Assembly (NCBI RefSeq): GCF_000699445.3
Contig: NC_067201.1
Coordinates: 15,555,501-15,619,500 of the forward strand
Length of the DNA stretch: 64,000 nt
Source of the DNA: Schistosoma haematobium
Lineage: Eukaryota > Platyhelminthes > Trematoda > Strigeidida > Schistosomatidae
Direction of reading: 5' to 3'
A program made the translations under genes and the position numbers. Below the pieces are notes generated by a model that ran no database searches, was not told where the DNA came from, and saw only the letters and a program-made list of their open reading frames with translations. This document shows positions 48,621 through 61,971 of the stretch, piece after piece (the stretch's first letter is position 1; each line of letters begins with the position of its first letter).

Positions 48621-50180
48621 TTGAAGCACAAATTTTTTACTCCGTAGAAAGGAATAGATTTACTTGAGAACTATCTGTAACCGTTGAGTTATGAATATAA
48701 ACCGTAACTTAACCATTAAAAATTAAGTGAGATGGTAGTATATTCAGTTTTTCTGTAACAGTTGCTGATCATAGCTGAGATGCGAACCATGAAACGATTA
48801 CTAAATGAATGCCGCTAGCTCTTCGCAGTCTTACAGGTATTCAGTAATATAATATTCTCATAAAGTCACTTAGGATTCTTTAATTGTTTACTGCATAACG
48901 ATAGCTTTTTCAAATAAGTGTTTAACTATTTTAACCAACTAACTATAAATTTGCTAATCAAAATGTTAACAACTCTGGAAATAATTACCAGCATTGTTCT
49001 AGATTTAATGACCATTTGAGGTATGTAACCCTTTCCACTGAAGCTTAATTTACAATTCCATTACTTGAGTGTATAGAAGTTGTCCAAAGTCAATTAATTC
49101 TAAAACTGCTTTGTCGAAATTTAATGGTATCAAAGAATAATAGGAACGACAAAATTCGTGAAGGCGAAACAAACTGAACAGTCAGAGATGGAGAAAAAAA
49201 GTTTATGACAAATCATAATTCACAATTCACTTATAAATATACCCTGCCAGATGGATATTATACTCTGGTTTCCAAGAGAACCAGACGATATCTAGGGTTT
49301 TTACAACCTGAACAGCACAGTTCAATCAAGTGGCATGATCATACAGGTATATGAACGTTGGTGGACAAGACCAGTTATAATAGGAAATTCAAAATAAATT
49401 CTTACCATATAAAAATGAACTAAACATAACCAGTTAGGTTAAAAAACTCAAAAGATCAACAACAAAAATTAATTTCAACGTACACTATAGTTGATGGTAA
49501 AATCTGTGAGACAACAGGTTCTTGAGCAAGATCAGATGAACTACGAAGACACAATTCATAAAGGCTAGTATCGAAAGTGAAAGTGTAACAGTCACACAAT
49601 TCTATGAGTTCTGCAAAAGAAATCAGAAACAACATTATATGTATGAATTGTGAGTTATTTATTTATACATCAAATTTAAATCATAATGATGAATTAATTA
49701 GCAGTGAATGAACGTGTATTATCTGAACTTGAAATTAATTGTATTACAGTTTTAGATTTTTTATGAATTATTGTGTTAACTGCAACTCATTTTTCTTGTA
49801 TGCAAATGTATGTAAAGGTACCAATAAAGATAAAGTTACGGTATTTTCTGTTCATTAGAAAAATGATACTAAATAATTTTATTAAAAAAGAGTTTGAGTT
49901 ATCCTGTGGTTGATGTTTAGAACTGAATTTCGATCAGTTTTTAATACTAACTTGCACGGATCGACTCTAAATAGATATCAAGACACAAAACATTTAGAAC
50001 GTATGGATTATGGTTAGTAGTGGAGATCAGAAATCGAATTTCGTCGTCGACTGGATTTACTTGAAACCCAGTGATGTTCATACCTGGATTAGTACTCAGT
50101 ATATATCAACAACGGGTTAACTTAAACGCTTCCTAATAATAATAATACAAACATCAAGGCCGTTGAATAAGTTAGTGATC
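48621..50180. other. Unassigned AT-rich DNA
   Basis: Nothing supportable is seen apart from an AAT microsatellite at 50,133-50,145. Confidence 0.3.
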
Positions 50181-50184
50181 ATCT

Positions 50185-50365
50185 GGACTCACTAGCTCAG
50201 TGGATAACGCATAGGACGTTTGAAGTGAATACAGTGACGTTTGAATCCCGGTGTGAATATCAGCGCTGAGGTACATGTACATTCAACCTATGAGTCTCGA
50301 ATAGGACAGAGCAAGAATCCTGGATTTCCGTGCTGGCCAAAATCTACCTGTTGTGAAGTACGCTA
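50185..50365 (+). repeat. Sm-alpha-like SINE with decayed hammerhead
   Basis: A pol III head is clear: A box CTAGCTCAGTGGATAACGC and B box GTTTGAATCCC, spaced about 40 bases. Downstream, CTATGAGTCTCGAATAGGAC stands where the family has CTGATGAGTCCC...GGAC, followed by AGAGC for GAAAC and AATCCTGGATTTCC for the cleavage region. The core is broken at two places, so no self-cleavage is expected. Confidence 0.6.
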
Positions 50366-50510
50366 AATGTTTATGTTTCCAACTGCTACGTTTGGAAATT
50401 CACGTATGAGTATGATAATCATAAATATCTAGAAACATATTACTTATCGGATTCAACTATTCATCAATGTCTTATAATAGTGAATGTTTTGGAATCCTGA
50501 AATCAAACCA

Positions 50511-50516
50511 TTTATT
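50511..50516 (-). terminator. Poly(A) signal AATAAA of the Kelch gene
   Basis: AATAAA on the minus strand lies about 70 bases beyond the stop at 50,584. It supports the last exon reaching that stop. Confidence 0.5.
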
Positions 50517-50583
50517 AAAAAATATTAGATACAATATACAAATAAAACTAATTTCTCACTTTCTGTACCCTTCGACAAAACTC

Positions 50584-53500
50584 CTATATTAGGTATACAA
50601 TTAATTTCCGAAAATCAGAATCCACAGAATCATCACCATCGTGATCAACATCATCATCATTAATTTCATCTTCAACGGTTGCAGATGGAGGATTTAAAGT
50701 AAAAAATTCTCGTTACTACTACCACCACTGTACATGTCAATTCCTGTAAAATTGAAAATATTCTCATTGTTGAGTATTTCTAACGCAAGTCTTTCACTGA
50801 GGAAATAATGTGAAGATCCTGATACGACGTGCGAAGTATTATTATTTGATGTAGATGACTCTAAATATCTACCGGAAATATCACTAGTTGAATTTACAGT
50901 AGACGAATCTGTGGATTGAGAACAAATTTTTGGAAAAAGTTATTTAATTTTTATAAACACAATAAAATTAAGGTCATTTTTGACATGGTAAGGATTCAAA
51001 CAATGAATGTGAAGGAAGATAGAGTGGTGAGAGTTGTTGGTCTAAAAACAATTCATCACTGATATCGTGTGCAAGTGAAGTTGATCAGTTATGAGCAGAA
51101 ATATTGAAAACTTCCAATTATGTGCCACACTTTATATCACCATAGCAAGATGAATACCACTGTAGTATTGATAAGAATATCAGTGTTGATAAAAATACGC
51201 TGGACATAGGAAATATGACTTGATAAGAATGAGTTCGAGGAACAGAAACATTACCAGATAATCTTAAGACTAACGGTCTAAGAGAATGCAAATAATGAAC
51301 AGAGCTGCATCATTGTGACTGGTTTTTATTTATGTTATCCTGTCTCCGACCATAGATTACAATAACCGCTCGAACTCCAGCCACGTTGTCTGCACTTACG
51401 TATATTTTCAGTTCAGTGGTCAATAACTTTATGAACTAATGCTAGATTTTGGTTTAATCGATTAAAGACAATGGGTGAAATGGTTCAGAATCGACCATAG
51501 ATGCCTAGATCTATTTACTATTTTCCTCACTCTAGATCTTGAATATCAATATTTCATTAGACATACTTTTCGATTCTGTCATCATGAACCATTTCCTCAA
51601 TGTTCAGTCTTCTCCCTAAAATTACTGCTGGATTTATTTCGACTCCATTACTATTCATCTCGTGTTTATGTGATATGTTGACTTGAGACAATGCACATGT
51701 GTACTAGGCTATACGTTGATTATAACTGACTAAAAGAATTCATACTCACTATAAACACTTACCGTCCACAAATACTTACCTCTTATTGTGAAATGTACAG
51801 GAGGCGTCGAAAATGTATTACTATTGTTGTCACTGTATAAATGAACAGGATCTGTGTATAAAGGTTGTAAAATTTCTTGTTGATTCAATAACAATTTATT
51901 ATCGTCAAATATTAAATGAAATGAAGTTTGAATAAAATGTAAATATTTCAATAAAACGGATGCTACAGTCTGTTGTACAGAGTTTTTATTTGGATAAGAT
52001 AGTATATTGGAGTTATAAGTCGATTTTGAAGTGGATGATGATGAGAAGAATGAATTATTATTATTATTGTTATTATTATTATTAATGTCATTATAAATGA
52101 CATCTAAGGTACTAGTTTTAACATAAGATGTTATCTGATTTACATCAATATAAACATGAGTTGCATAATTTTCCAATTCTTCCATATCAATATCAGAGTA
52201 TATAAAAAATGTTTTATAAGTTAAGAAATTATGATGATGTTGACTATCATTATCATCGTCATCATCATCACTAAGAAACATAGTAGAATTGCACACTGTT
52301 GATGACAATGAATTAGTTGTTGTAGTAGGACACTTGGAATATGTATATTTTAATCCACGTTCTACCGCTTCGAACAATCCATAAATCACTGAATTGAGAC
52401 AGGTATTAATTAGCTGTGATGATGTGTATATATCAGATGCATGATTAATACAACATGGTTTTTCTAAATTAATTATTTCATGTGAATTTTGAGAAAATGT
52501 GTATTGTTTTAATATTAAAGGTTTGTAGTTTTGATTTGTTTCGGAGCTAAAACACAAAAAGTACATAATAACGCAAGTAGAAAATACTCCCGAAAAACAT
52601 TCTGGAGCAGTTGTGTTTATTGAGTTGGAAGGTTTAACAATAATGTTAGCGCCAGCTTCAGATAGAACCGAATTATTCAAATTTCCCCTTGTGCAATTAA
52701 AGGCTTGATTGGTCGATATTGATCTTAACTGACTATTATTGACTCTTACCTAATTGAAATCAATGTTGACCAGAGAAGCTGTTATTTATATGTGGAAAAA
52801 TTAGAATAATTCAGTTTTATCTGAAGCTTGTGTTAACAATATTGTCTAGAAAGACAAGGAAAGCTTCACCATTAGACCACACAGCTACTATTTTTTTAAA
52901 TATTTAAGAACATTAATAACAGTTTTTGTTCTCTAGTGTATATAAATTATTTAACCAGTGGCCCTTTCACCTGAAATCTGTAAAGTTGGGATTCGGGGGA
53001 TCGGGAATACGAATCAACTAATATTTCAGTAATTGTACCTGTCAATGAAGCCCTTATAACATTACTGACCAATAATTTTACTGGGTATTTTGTGTTATGA
53101 CCACTATTTTGATGGTAAAAAATGTAAATTCCTGAAACCTCAATATTTTACCCAATTATATACATTGCCACAGTGAACCATCAACAGTAAACTTCACCAT
53201 TTTAGGATTTTATTTATTCTATATAAAATCTGGTACAACTAAGTACGAAAAACAGTATACACAAATAAAATTTGTGTTCAGGCTGGTATATTGATCGGGG
53301 GTCTTAAACAAAGAAGGTATCTTTCTGAGTCTTTCACCTAAAGAACTAGATCACTAGGGATTGCGACACCATCAAGAGCTGGCGTCATATGTTAGCCAGT
53401 TACCAAAAGTAGGTTCGTATACCATTCGTTCCTTCAGGATCGTGAAGCCCATGTACACTAATGTTTCGCAATTGAGGTTTTTTAACTCTACTAGATTAAC

Positions 53501-56500
53501 CCGCTGTAACCACCGACCTGGTTTAGGCGCTAGATGTCCGCTTTTTAGGCATAACTCATCACTTCCCAATGATAAAAAAATAAACTAATTAACCGACAAA
53601 TTCGCACAAATAAAAACTAATGAACGTACTTAAACAAAAGACAACCAGGTGACATTGGACAGTTTGCAACAAAAATAATATGAAATTTTGATAATGAACA
53701 GGGTGTAGAATTCCTTTCACAACTGGTATCATTACTAATATCACTGCGACTCGTTGTTTTATGAGCGGAGAACATATTTGTTATAGTTAACCAGGCCAAA
53801 TGAAATAGATGGATCGTTTCATCAACAGTAACATTATTATTATTATTACTGGTGTTGTTGCTAGTACTATGTGGATTCATGTGATTGAATTGATGAGAAT
53901 GTATAGATTGGAAATATTTAATAAATGGCGAATCATTATTATTATTATTATCAGATGTGTTAGTTGTTAGATTAAATAATTGAGACAATTCATCAAAGCT
54001 TATAACAAATAAGTTAGACAACAGGATAAAATCATTAATTAGCAACGGAATCAAACCATTTAATAAATGAGAATTGCATAAATAGGATGGAATGATAATA
54101 ATAAGATAGAAAGTTGTCACTGGCGTATTTGATGGTGATGAAGAGGACGACGATGGTGTTGCAGAAGTAGACAGAGATGAATTTGTGGTAGAATTTGAAG
54201 ATATGACATTACCATGATCAGGATCAGGAATCGGAGAAGTCGATTGGACGCATAAAATTGAAACAAATGATTTCAATGAGGAACTGGTTCTTCTCAAGCC
54301 AAGTACTTCATTCTGAGTTCGATTATTACCTTTTTTTTAAAAAGGCAAAAGGAGGAATATAAAACAAAAAATCATTAAAATTTGACAGAACTAAATTATG
54401 ATTATATCTATAGAGTGAGATTGTTTTTTTAATAAAAAGAAGGATTTATGGCATTATATGAAAAGTGATTCATAGTATGTTGACATGAAAACTGGCCAAA
54501 TTACTACATGATTTAAATAGTTGAGTAAATTGGTAATTTGTTGAGGAAAATGAGATACAATCACAAAATAGATTTTTAGAGAACAAAACCATTAATTCAA
54601 CTGAATACATGCGCGAACAAAAAATTCTAATTTTTATGGCGAAGTCTTCGTCAGCATGAGGGGTTCGGTGGGACTGATGAATTTCCAGAGTTTACATCAT
54701 AGATTGATCTCAATTAGGCAACCATTGAAAACCGAGAAGCATTGTACAGCTGTCTCATTTTAATATGGGACTCCTCAGTAGCGAGTATTCACGACTACAC
54801 TGGTGATCAAATTCATGATTTTCAGGTCTCGTCATGAGCACCTAAACTGCAGACTACTGGGTCGGCATCCAAAAAACAATCTAAAATTAAGATTTTAATG
54901 ACATTGGAAGGTGTAATTAATAGATCAGGTGAAAGTAGGACATGGTTGGTTAATAAGCAAGGAAAAAACATATCCGGCTACAATAAATACACGCGACTGT
55001 CTTATGCGCAAAAGCAACTACACTTATTGAGAGCTTTATGCTGTGCTTTTGGCCTATACCTTATCTTTGGTCAAACAACTTATTTGAGTATAACGTGATC
55101 AAGTACCGTGTCCAGTCGGTATCTAGTATCCAGCATGGGACGGTGATCTCAATCCAACCTTGTTACGTTATTATAATAATACAGACACACTTAATGTACT
55201 TCGTGAAGTTTGTTATGTTTTTCTACCCCAGTAGCAAATAAATACCATGAATACAAACATCTCAAATTGTTTTATGAAAAAAAAGATTAGGAAAAATCAG
55301 TAGTAAAATGCACAAACCCCAATTCAGACTGAATAAACTTCTATGAGGAAGCATTCCAAAGGATGTTGAATACTCGTTGGTAGATCGTGAATCGTTATGG
55401 CCATTATTGTTGACAAGAGATATTTTCTCATTAAGTGCTCTTGGTTGTGTTCCACCAAATACAAATACCCGAGGTTGTTGTTTGATTAACGTGGGATTAT
55501 AATCGCGATGAGTACTAGGTGGAGCCATATATAGACACGCTACAGCACGTCTACGGGCAGAAGGTAGATGGATGTGCAGATTTGATGATTTCATACTAGG
55601 CATATAGGAAAGTTGTATCCAAGACAAGGTAGACAAATTGAAGCGCCAAACATCTTGATAGTGTAGCTGGAGACTTTGACCTGTCTGTGATCGAACAGCA
55701 CCAAAGGCAATATATAAATTACCATTGTAGGACCCTAAATATTTTATTAAAATTTAACAAAATAATTTTTTTGGAAATTTGCTACTAAATGTATGACATG
55801 TAATGCAAAAGTGAAGATAGAACATAAAATGTATACAGACCAAAATACTTTGAAAGTCATGCTGTAAGAAAACTAAAACAAATAACAGGACCAAGTATAT
55901 TTTAGATGATTACACAATGAGGTACACATGTGTGTTGATATAAGGTTAGATAAAGGTTGGACAATTGAAATGATAATTGGTATGTATACAGAAACCAGAC
56001 AATCGGAGTTATATCGTCGAGTCAAAGTATGAAGAATCGGTACAGTTCCAATCAAAATCATACAAACACTTACATTATTATTCCAGAATTGATAAAAGGA
56101 GAGAAGTCAGAATGATTGAATTAGTTATGGACTAACACTATAAATTTGGAAGGCTCTCCCGGTGTCCCACATTGTACGAACATTCCATGTACCTAAATAA
56201 ATGGTTGCTCTGGTTGTCAGATGGGGCATCGGCCTCGTAACCTCCGAAGGAATTCGGCTTTCATCATGAGGCGTCATAGTTCTTCTAAATGAAGACCTTC
56301 TGACTCCCGGGGCAGAGTTTAAAAGGTTTGAATAATTTTTTTCTGGTTAGCGTTTTTTTGGCGAGTTAGTTTTCTACGGGATGAGGACGCTAACCCCATG
56401 CCCAACCCTCCTCCTTTACCCGGGCTTGGGACCGGCAGTAGCCCCGGGGACTTTAGGCGGCCTATGCTCCATTGGGAGTAACGGGCGTAAGTAAGTAAGT

Positions 56501-59500
56501 AATACTATAAATATATTCCTGTTGTAACTATTAAGTAGCTATATTATACGTATATTTATATTCATTTTATTATAAGCATTTATTTGACCTATTGACTATT
56601 ATGATACTGTTTATTATTCTTAAGATATTTCCAATTTATTAGTAACAAACTCTTACATTTAAAGACACTTTTTAGTTTGATCTTGTATAATTGTTATATT
56701 CTACTTGTGGTATGATGCCGTCTGGTTTGTTTGTATATAAGCACACTATGCTTGAAATATATTACTAGTCTGCTCTGGCAGGTTTGTACATCATTAGTCT
56801 GGTCGTATAGGTCGGTGTCTTTAACTGACGGTCGTATCACGTAATATAATTAATCGAGCATAAGGACATAACAAAAATCAAATGCTTTGAACATGCATAA
56901 TTAATAATTCCAGTGTTTAGTTAATTGTAATATTTGTGATTAAGTATCGCAGCAAAGAACACATAAAACAACTTAGGTTTTCTGTAAATCTTAAAGTTTG
57001 AATTTTTCTAAGACATGAGAGTATATATATACATATATATGTCGACATAAGTAGTATGTAATACCAATCAAAAGTTGAATGGCTGGCAGCAAAAGGCTAA
57101 GAAGAACAAGTTGAAGAGAATAGAAGAGGAAATAGAAAGGAATTGTGAACTGGAAGAATCATACAATGTGAAGGAAAAATGGTGTAAATTTGAAAATGAA
57201 CTATTCAGTGTATGGTTCTTGCATTTAACCAACATATTCTATAACTTTGTATTAAAATATAGTTATTGCCCCCACCTGTGTTCTCGTTCACAACATATCT
57301 AACGGACCGACAGTTACTCAAACACATATACATACATTGTTAGCTTCGGTTTGGGCGCCAGTGGCAGTATTTCAGCCCTCACACAAATCGAGTGACGAAG
57401 TGTGGCGCATATATACTTTGTGCCTCCTTGTACCGGTGTTTATGTGTTGAAATAAATAATAAAATAAACAAAGACATATAGACACATATTTGCTTGCTAA
57501 ATTATTTTCACTTATTCATTTTCTTACTTAGCTAATCATTGGTCATGTAGTTTGAGTCACCTGTTTGAAATAAATCATTTTGACAACTTTGTTCCAACTT
57601 TGAAAATATTATATACCGTAAGCAATCATTGTAATAATTGTAATCAGGTCGGACTGTCTACGAAATATAAGCATAAGTATGCAACACCCCGCTGAAAAGC
57701 TGCAGGTTAATAGAGCTTAATTATAGATGCCTCTGAAGCATTATTCGTGTATGTTAGGACTAGTGAGTGAGGAGTGTTGAAACTTAAACGTAGGATACTA
57801 GGGACGTATGGCAAGTCGATTGATAAGGTAGTGAGTCTTTATCGACTGAGATGATTAGGACATGTATCACGTATGCTCAACAAGCACCTACCTCGATGCA
57901 CAGTGATGGCTAGTATAGTAGGCTGATAGAAAACTATGGTCGGCCAAACCAGGATATGGGACCAGTTCATGAATTCATTGACTATTGAATTGAACTGTGT
58001 AGGTAGTTTCAGACTAACTAGTTTGTGTCCGTGTGACTATTGTAATCAATGGTAAGAAATGGAGTGAAGTAGTTCAGAATTGTTAGCAATGAAGCGGTTC
58101 CACTTACTGATTGTTTCCTTAGATTTTAAGGTTTTTAGAAATGTTTTATGACGCAAATACATATTTTCTTGAGTTTTTTTTTTCTATTACCAATTGCACT
58201 ATTACTACTCTGATATCCTCCTTTACTGCGCTGCGATAATTTTAATTGATAAACATATGTAACATGTTCTACGTTGCGCATGACAGACTGAAATCTTTAT
58301 AACTGGTTTTCTTACATTTAACAGATTACAGCTAGAAATCATTCATTTATTAAAAATGTCCTGGGAAATAGCTAAATACTGGATAGATATACTTCATATT
58401 CAATGCCCAATCCATCTATTCCAAAATGTTACATATCGAGACAGAATGTGGATAAACACATTATCTGCATCACAACAGATTTACAAACTGATCAATGATT
58501 ATTATTTCTTCTTAAATAAGATGCTTCATCCATCCCAAACACAAGTTACTCATTCAATTGAAGTAAACGAGCTCATTTCTAGGTGGTAAAATAGCGTTTC
58601 AACAAAAACCTTGTATAACCCTATAATACCACAAAGATTTGTACAAAGGAAAACTTTCAGTGCAGTGAGAAAAATTAGATGAATTTACAATGTGAAAGAC
58701 TCCTACGTCCGTAAGGTGAATTTAACTTTGATGATGTTGATGATGACGACGACTCCACAAATGATGACTTTGGATCATATGTGAATCCATTAACTTTATT
58801 GAATATTTGTGAAAGCAGAACTTCTGGTGATTGTAAACCATGACCTGGATGACGAATTATCCAAACTGCATAACCACTTGACCAACGGGAATGATAGTTT
58901 GATGTTAGTTTATCATATTTTGGTGTATATGATCTGTTTTCTACATTACTATGAATAAATTTCCACAAACAACATGGACGAGAGGGAGAATTTGCCCAGA
59001 ATTCAGGTCTATAAAAAAGAAGTGGACAAAAAAGTAAATGGGATAAGTTACTACGAAATCCAGTTATATGGACAAAAATTTGCTCTATATTCTAAAGAAA
59101 CACCAACTAGTTACGGGTCAACGAACAAGCTAGTTTTATATGGCTTTTGGTGCTCATTAAATCCTATCGATACAGTATTTCTGAGAAGTGATCACCGAAA
59201 TACGTGATCAGATACTGTATCGTACGGTAAATAATATTTCACAGCTTATGATGACCAAAAAGTAAACCCTAAGCATATTTCCATTGTTCTTCGTATTGAA
59301 GAATAGGAGATATTTATAACTCCAAGGAGACTCAAATCCTTCTAAAAATCCAAAATCGTGTCGCCTACAGCCCCAGTCAAAGAATTTTCCACAAATGTTT
59401 AATGTAACTCATTTACCAAATGCCATTTCGATCACTCGGTTTTTAATAAAACTATCTGATTCCCCAAACTGAAGTACGTGGGGAAGTTTCTGAATATGAG

Positions 59501-61922
59501 ACCACTACATCACCTGTGAGTTAATGTAGCTGTAATATTAGATAATTGGTTGTTGTTCGAAGGGCTCTGTATCTAAGTTTCGACCACTTGCCACAACAAT
59601 CATCCTTAAAATGCAATAAACACTTGTGACGAATAATAACACGCAAAAACATCAAGGTCAAAATTTCCGGCAAATCGCATCAGAAAACACAATACCAAAC
59701 GCATGGTTCTCTGACACTGATAAAATAAAAGCAGATGCATTTGATCAATGAAAACCAGTCATACATACAAATTCAAGACTTAAAATATGACAATAAGAAA
59801 AGTGGATGGAATTGTAACGAAAATAAACAGAAATTATCACTCGTACTTTAAGAGGAGTTAGTCAGCCAGCTACGAAGTAGGACACATATATGCATCGGTC
59901 CAAGTTGCCACACCTCATTAACACAACAAGATGAACACCGGATTCATAAAAGTAGTTAATTCAGAGGTGGTAATATATAAAAGAAAGATTGTATATAAGG
60001 ATATAGTACAGGAAGAAAGAATTAGTTCGTAGAAAGAAATGTATAAAGCAATTTTAATCTCACAGTTTAAGGGAGGACAAAGAATGTATACACTGACGCC
60101 ATTGTGATAGATTCTGAGCCATGTCACAGAGTTTCCAACCATCGGTTACGATAGTCACGCGGACCACAACCAAGTAGTCTGCATCTATCAACATTGCTAG
60201 GACTAGACGTTAGTGACTTCAAAGACTGATGCCACGTTTTAGTTTGGCCGCCCCTAACTTTCTTCCAACCATCACCAACACTAGTCATCAGCATTGCGCG
60301 TCGTGGTAGTCGGTATTCAGGCATACGTAACACGTGGCCCAACCATCTCAGTCGGTGAAGATTCACAACCTCACCAACTGATTTACCATCATTCCCTAAT
60401 ACCCTATGTCCAACCTCACTACTATTTAGCCGGTGATCCCAGCAGATGCGAGCGATATTTCTAAGGCATCTGTGTTCAGATACTAGTAGCTTACGAGTAC
60501 CTTCTACTCTTAATGGCCGTGTTTCGCTGCCGTAAATTAAAACAGAACGGACTGCCGCGCAGTATACTCATCCCTTAATTGATAGACGGATATCTCGCAT
60601 TCGCCATAGGTGAGGTAAGTTAGCAAAAGCCAAACGAGCTTTCGGAATCCGTGCAGAGAATTCGTCAGACACCAACCCATTAGGGCTAATCAGACTTCTA
60701 AGATAAGTGAAGTTGTCGACGCGTTCGACTACTTCACCCCCTATCCTTAGTTCAGGTGTTGACGCAGGACAGTCCTGGAGCAATAACTTTACGAGGGACA
60801 AATGTAATGCTACCAGTGGATCACAATAAAGCTGAATTCATCAGTTTAAAGAGACGTACATTCCAGTTTTGCGACTTTCATTTCAAAAGCTATACCCGTT
60901 CCATTAACTAAAAACATAGATAAGATTCATAATGACATTTGGAGCAAGTACTACTTTTGAACATGTTAGTGGGATAAATCTACATACATCCTAATGGTCG
61001 TTGGGATTACTTACTTTGTTTAAAATAAGCATACTAAAAAACTCCAGTATCTAAATTGCTAATATCCAAATGAATCATTTCTAACTTCGATATACTTAAC
61101 AATAAGCAAACAAATCGATATTCTATTCTTAGATAAAGCGAATCTTAAAGAAAAATCTTGCATACGGGAATTAATGAGGACCAAAAGGCAATGAACTAAG
61201 CGAGTAGCTATTGAGTTTTAATATTCTTGAATGTGGAGCAAATGAGTAACTAACTAATGAAAAAAAGATGTCTTGCCTGTGGAGAACAGAGAAACGTTTT
61301 AAGGATATAACCATCAGATTTTATTGATAATAATAAAATGGAATGACAAGTTACTTTGAAACCACTGTTGAACAAGTATAAAAGAAAAAGCAGGTGAGCG
61401 GAAAGTTAGATTACCAAGTCGACGACAATTAATGTTAGACAGAATATTTCTTAAAAAAGATGGGACAATGATTCACTCTCAACCCAAAAAACTGGAACGA
61501 TGGGATGAACATTTTGAAAAATAGTTTAACTGTTCTCTAACCACCATTTTGTTGCTCACTTTTACCAAGCAATGTCAACATAAATCCCTCGATTCTTAGA
61601 GAAGTAGAAAAAGCCATAGCCCATGTAAAGCAAGAGGGAGGGAAACAGGCCCTGATTGATTAACCCTAGAGATCTTTAAGTATTGTGGTCGAGTTTTGGC
61701 TGTTAAAATACCTGAGAATTTAACTAAAGTCCGGGAACTGTTTATATTTCCAGATGCAGTCAAAATCTACATTATGATTACGCTCCACCGTAATAACACA
61801 TTGCCCCGTTTAGACAATATTAAAGAGAGGCAACCTAATTCTATAAAACTGCTTGTGGTGGACATTTGAAACTACGTTTGGAGACCACAGATCTTATCAT
61901 TGAAACAATGAGTTAACTAGGG

Positions 61923-61971
<49 letters not shown>

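Noticed and set aside
50200..50265. tRNA gene on the plus strand
   Set aside because: A and B boxes are good, but the anticodon and acceptor stems do not close, and a hammerhead-type SINE body follows.
52554..52600. Possible 41-bp micro-intron in the large Kelch exon
   Set aside because: GT and AG are present, but removing the segment shifts the exon out of the frame that matches the next exon's phase.
58356..58589. Plus-strand 77-codon frame considered as an F-box-like exon of the Kelch gene
   Set aside because: It is on the opposite strand to the Kelch gene and has no F-box consensus.
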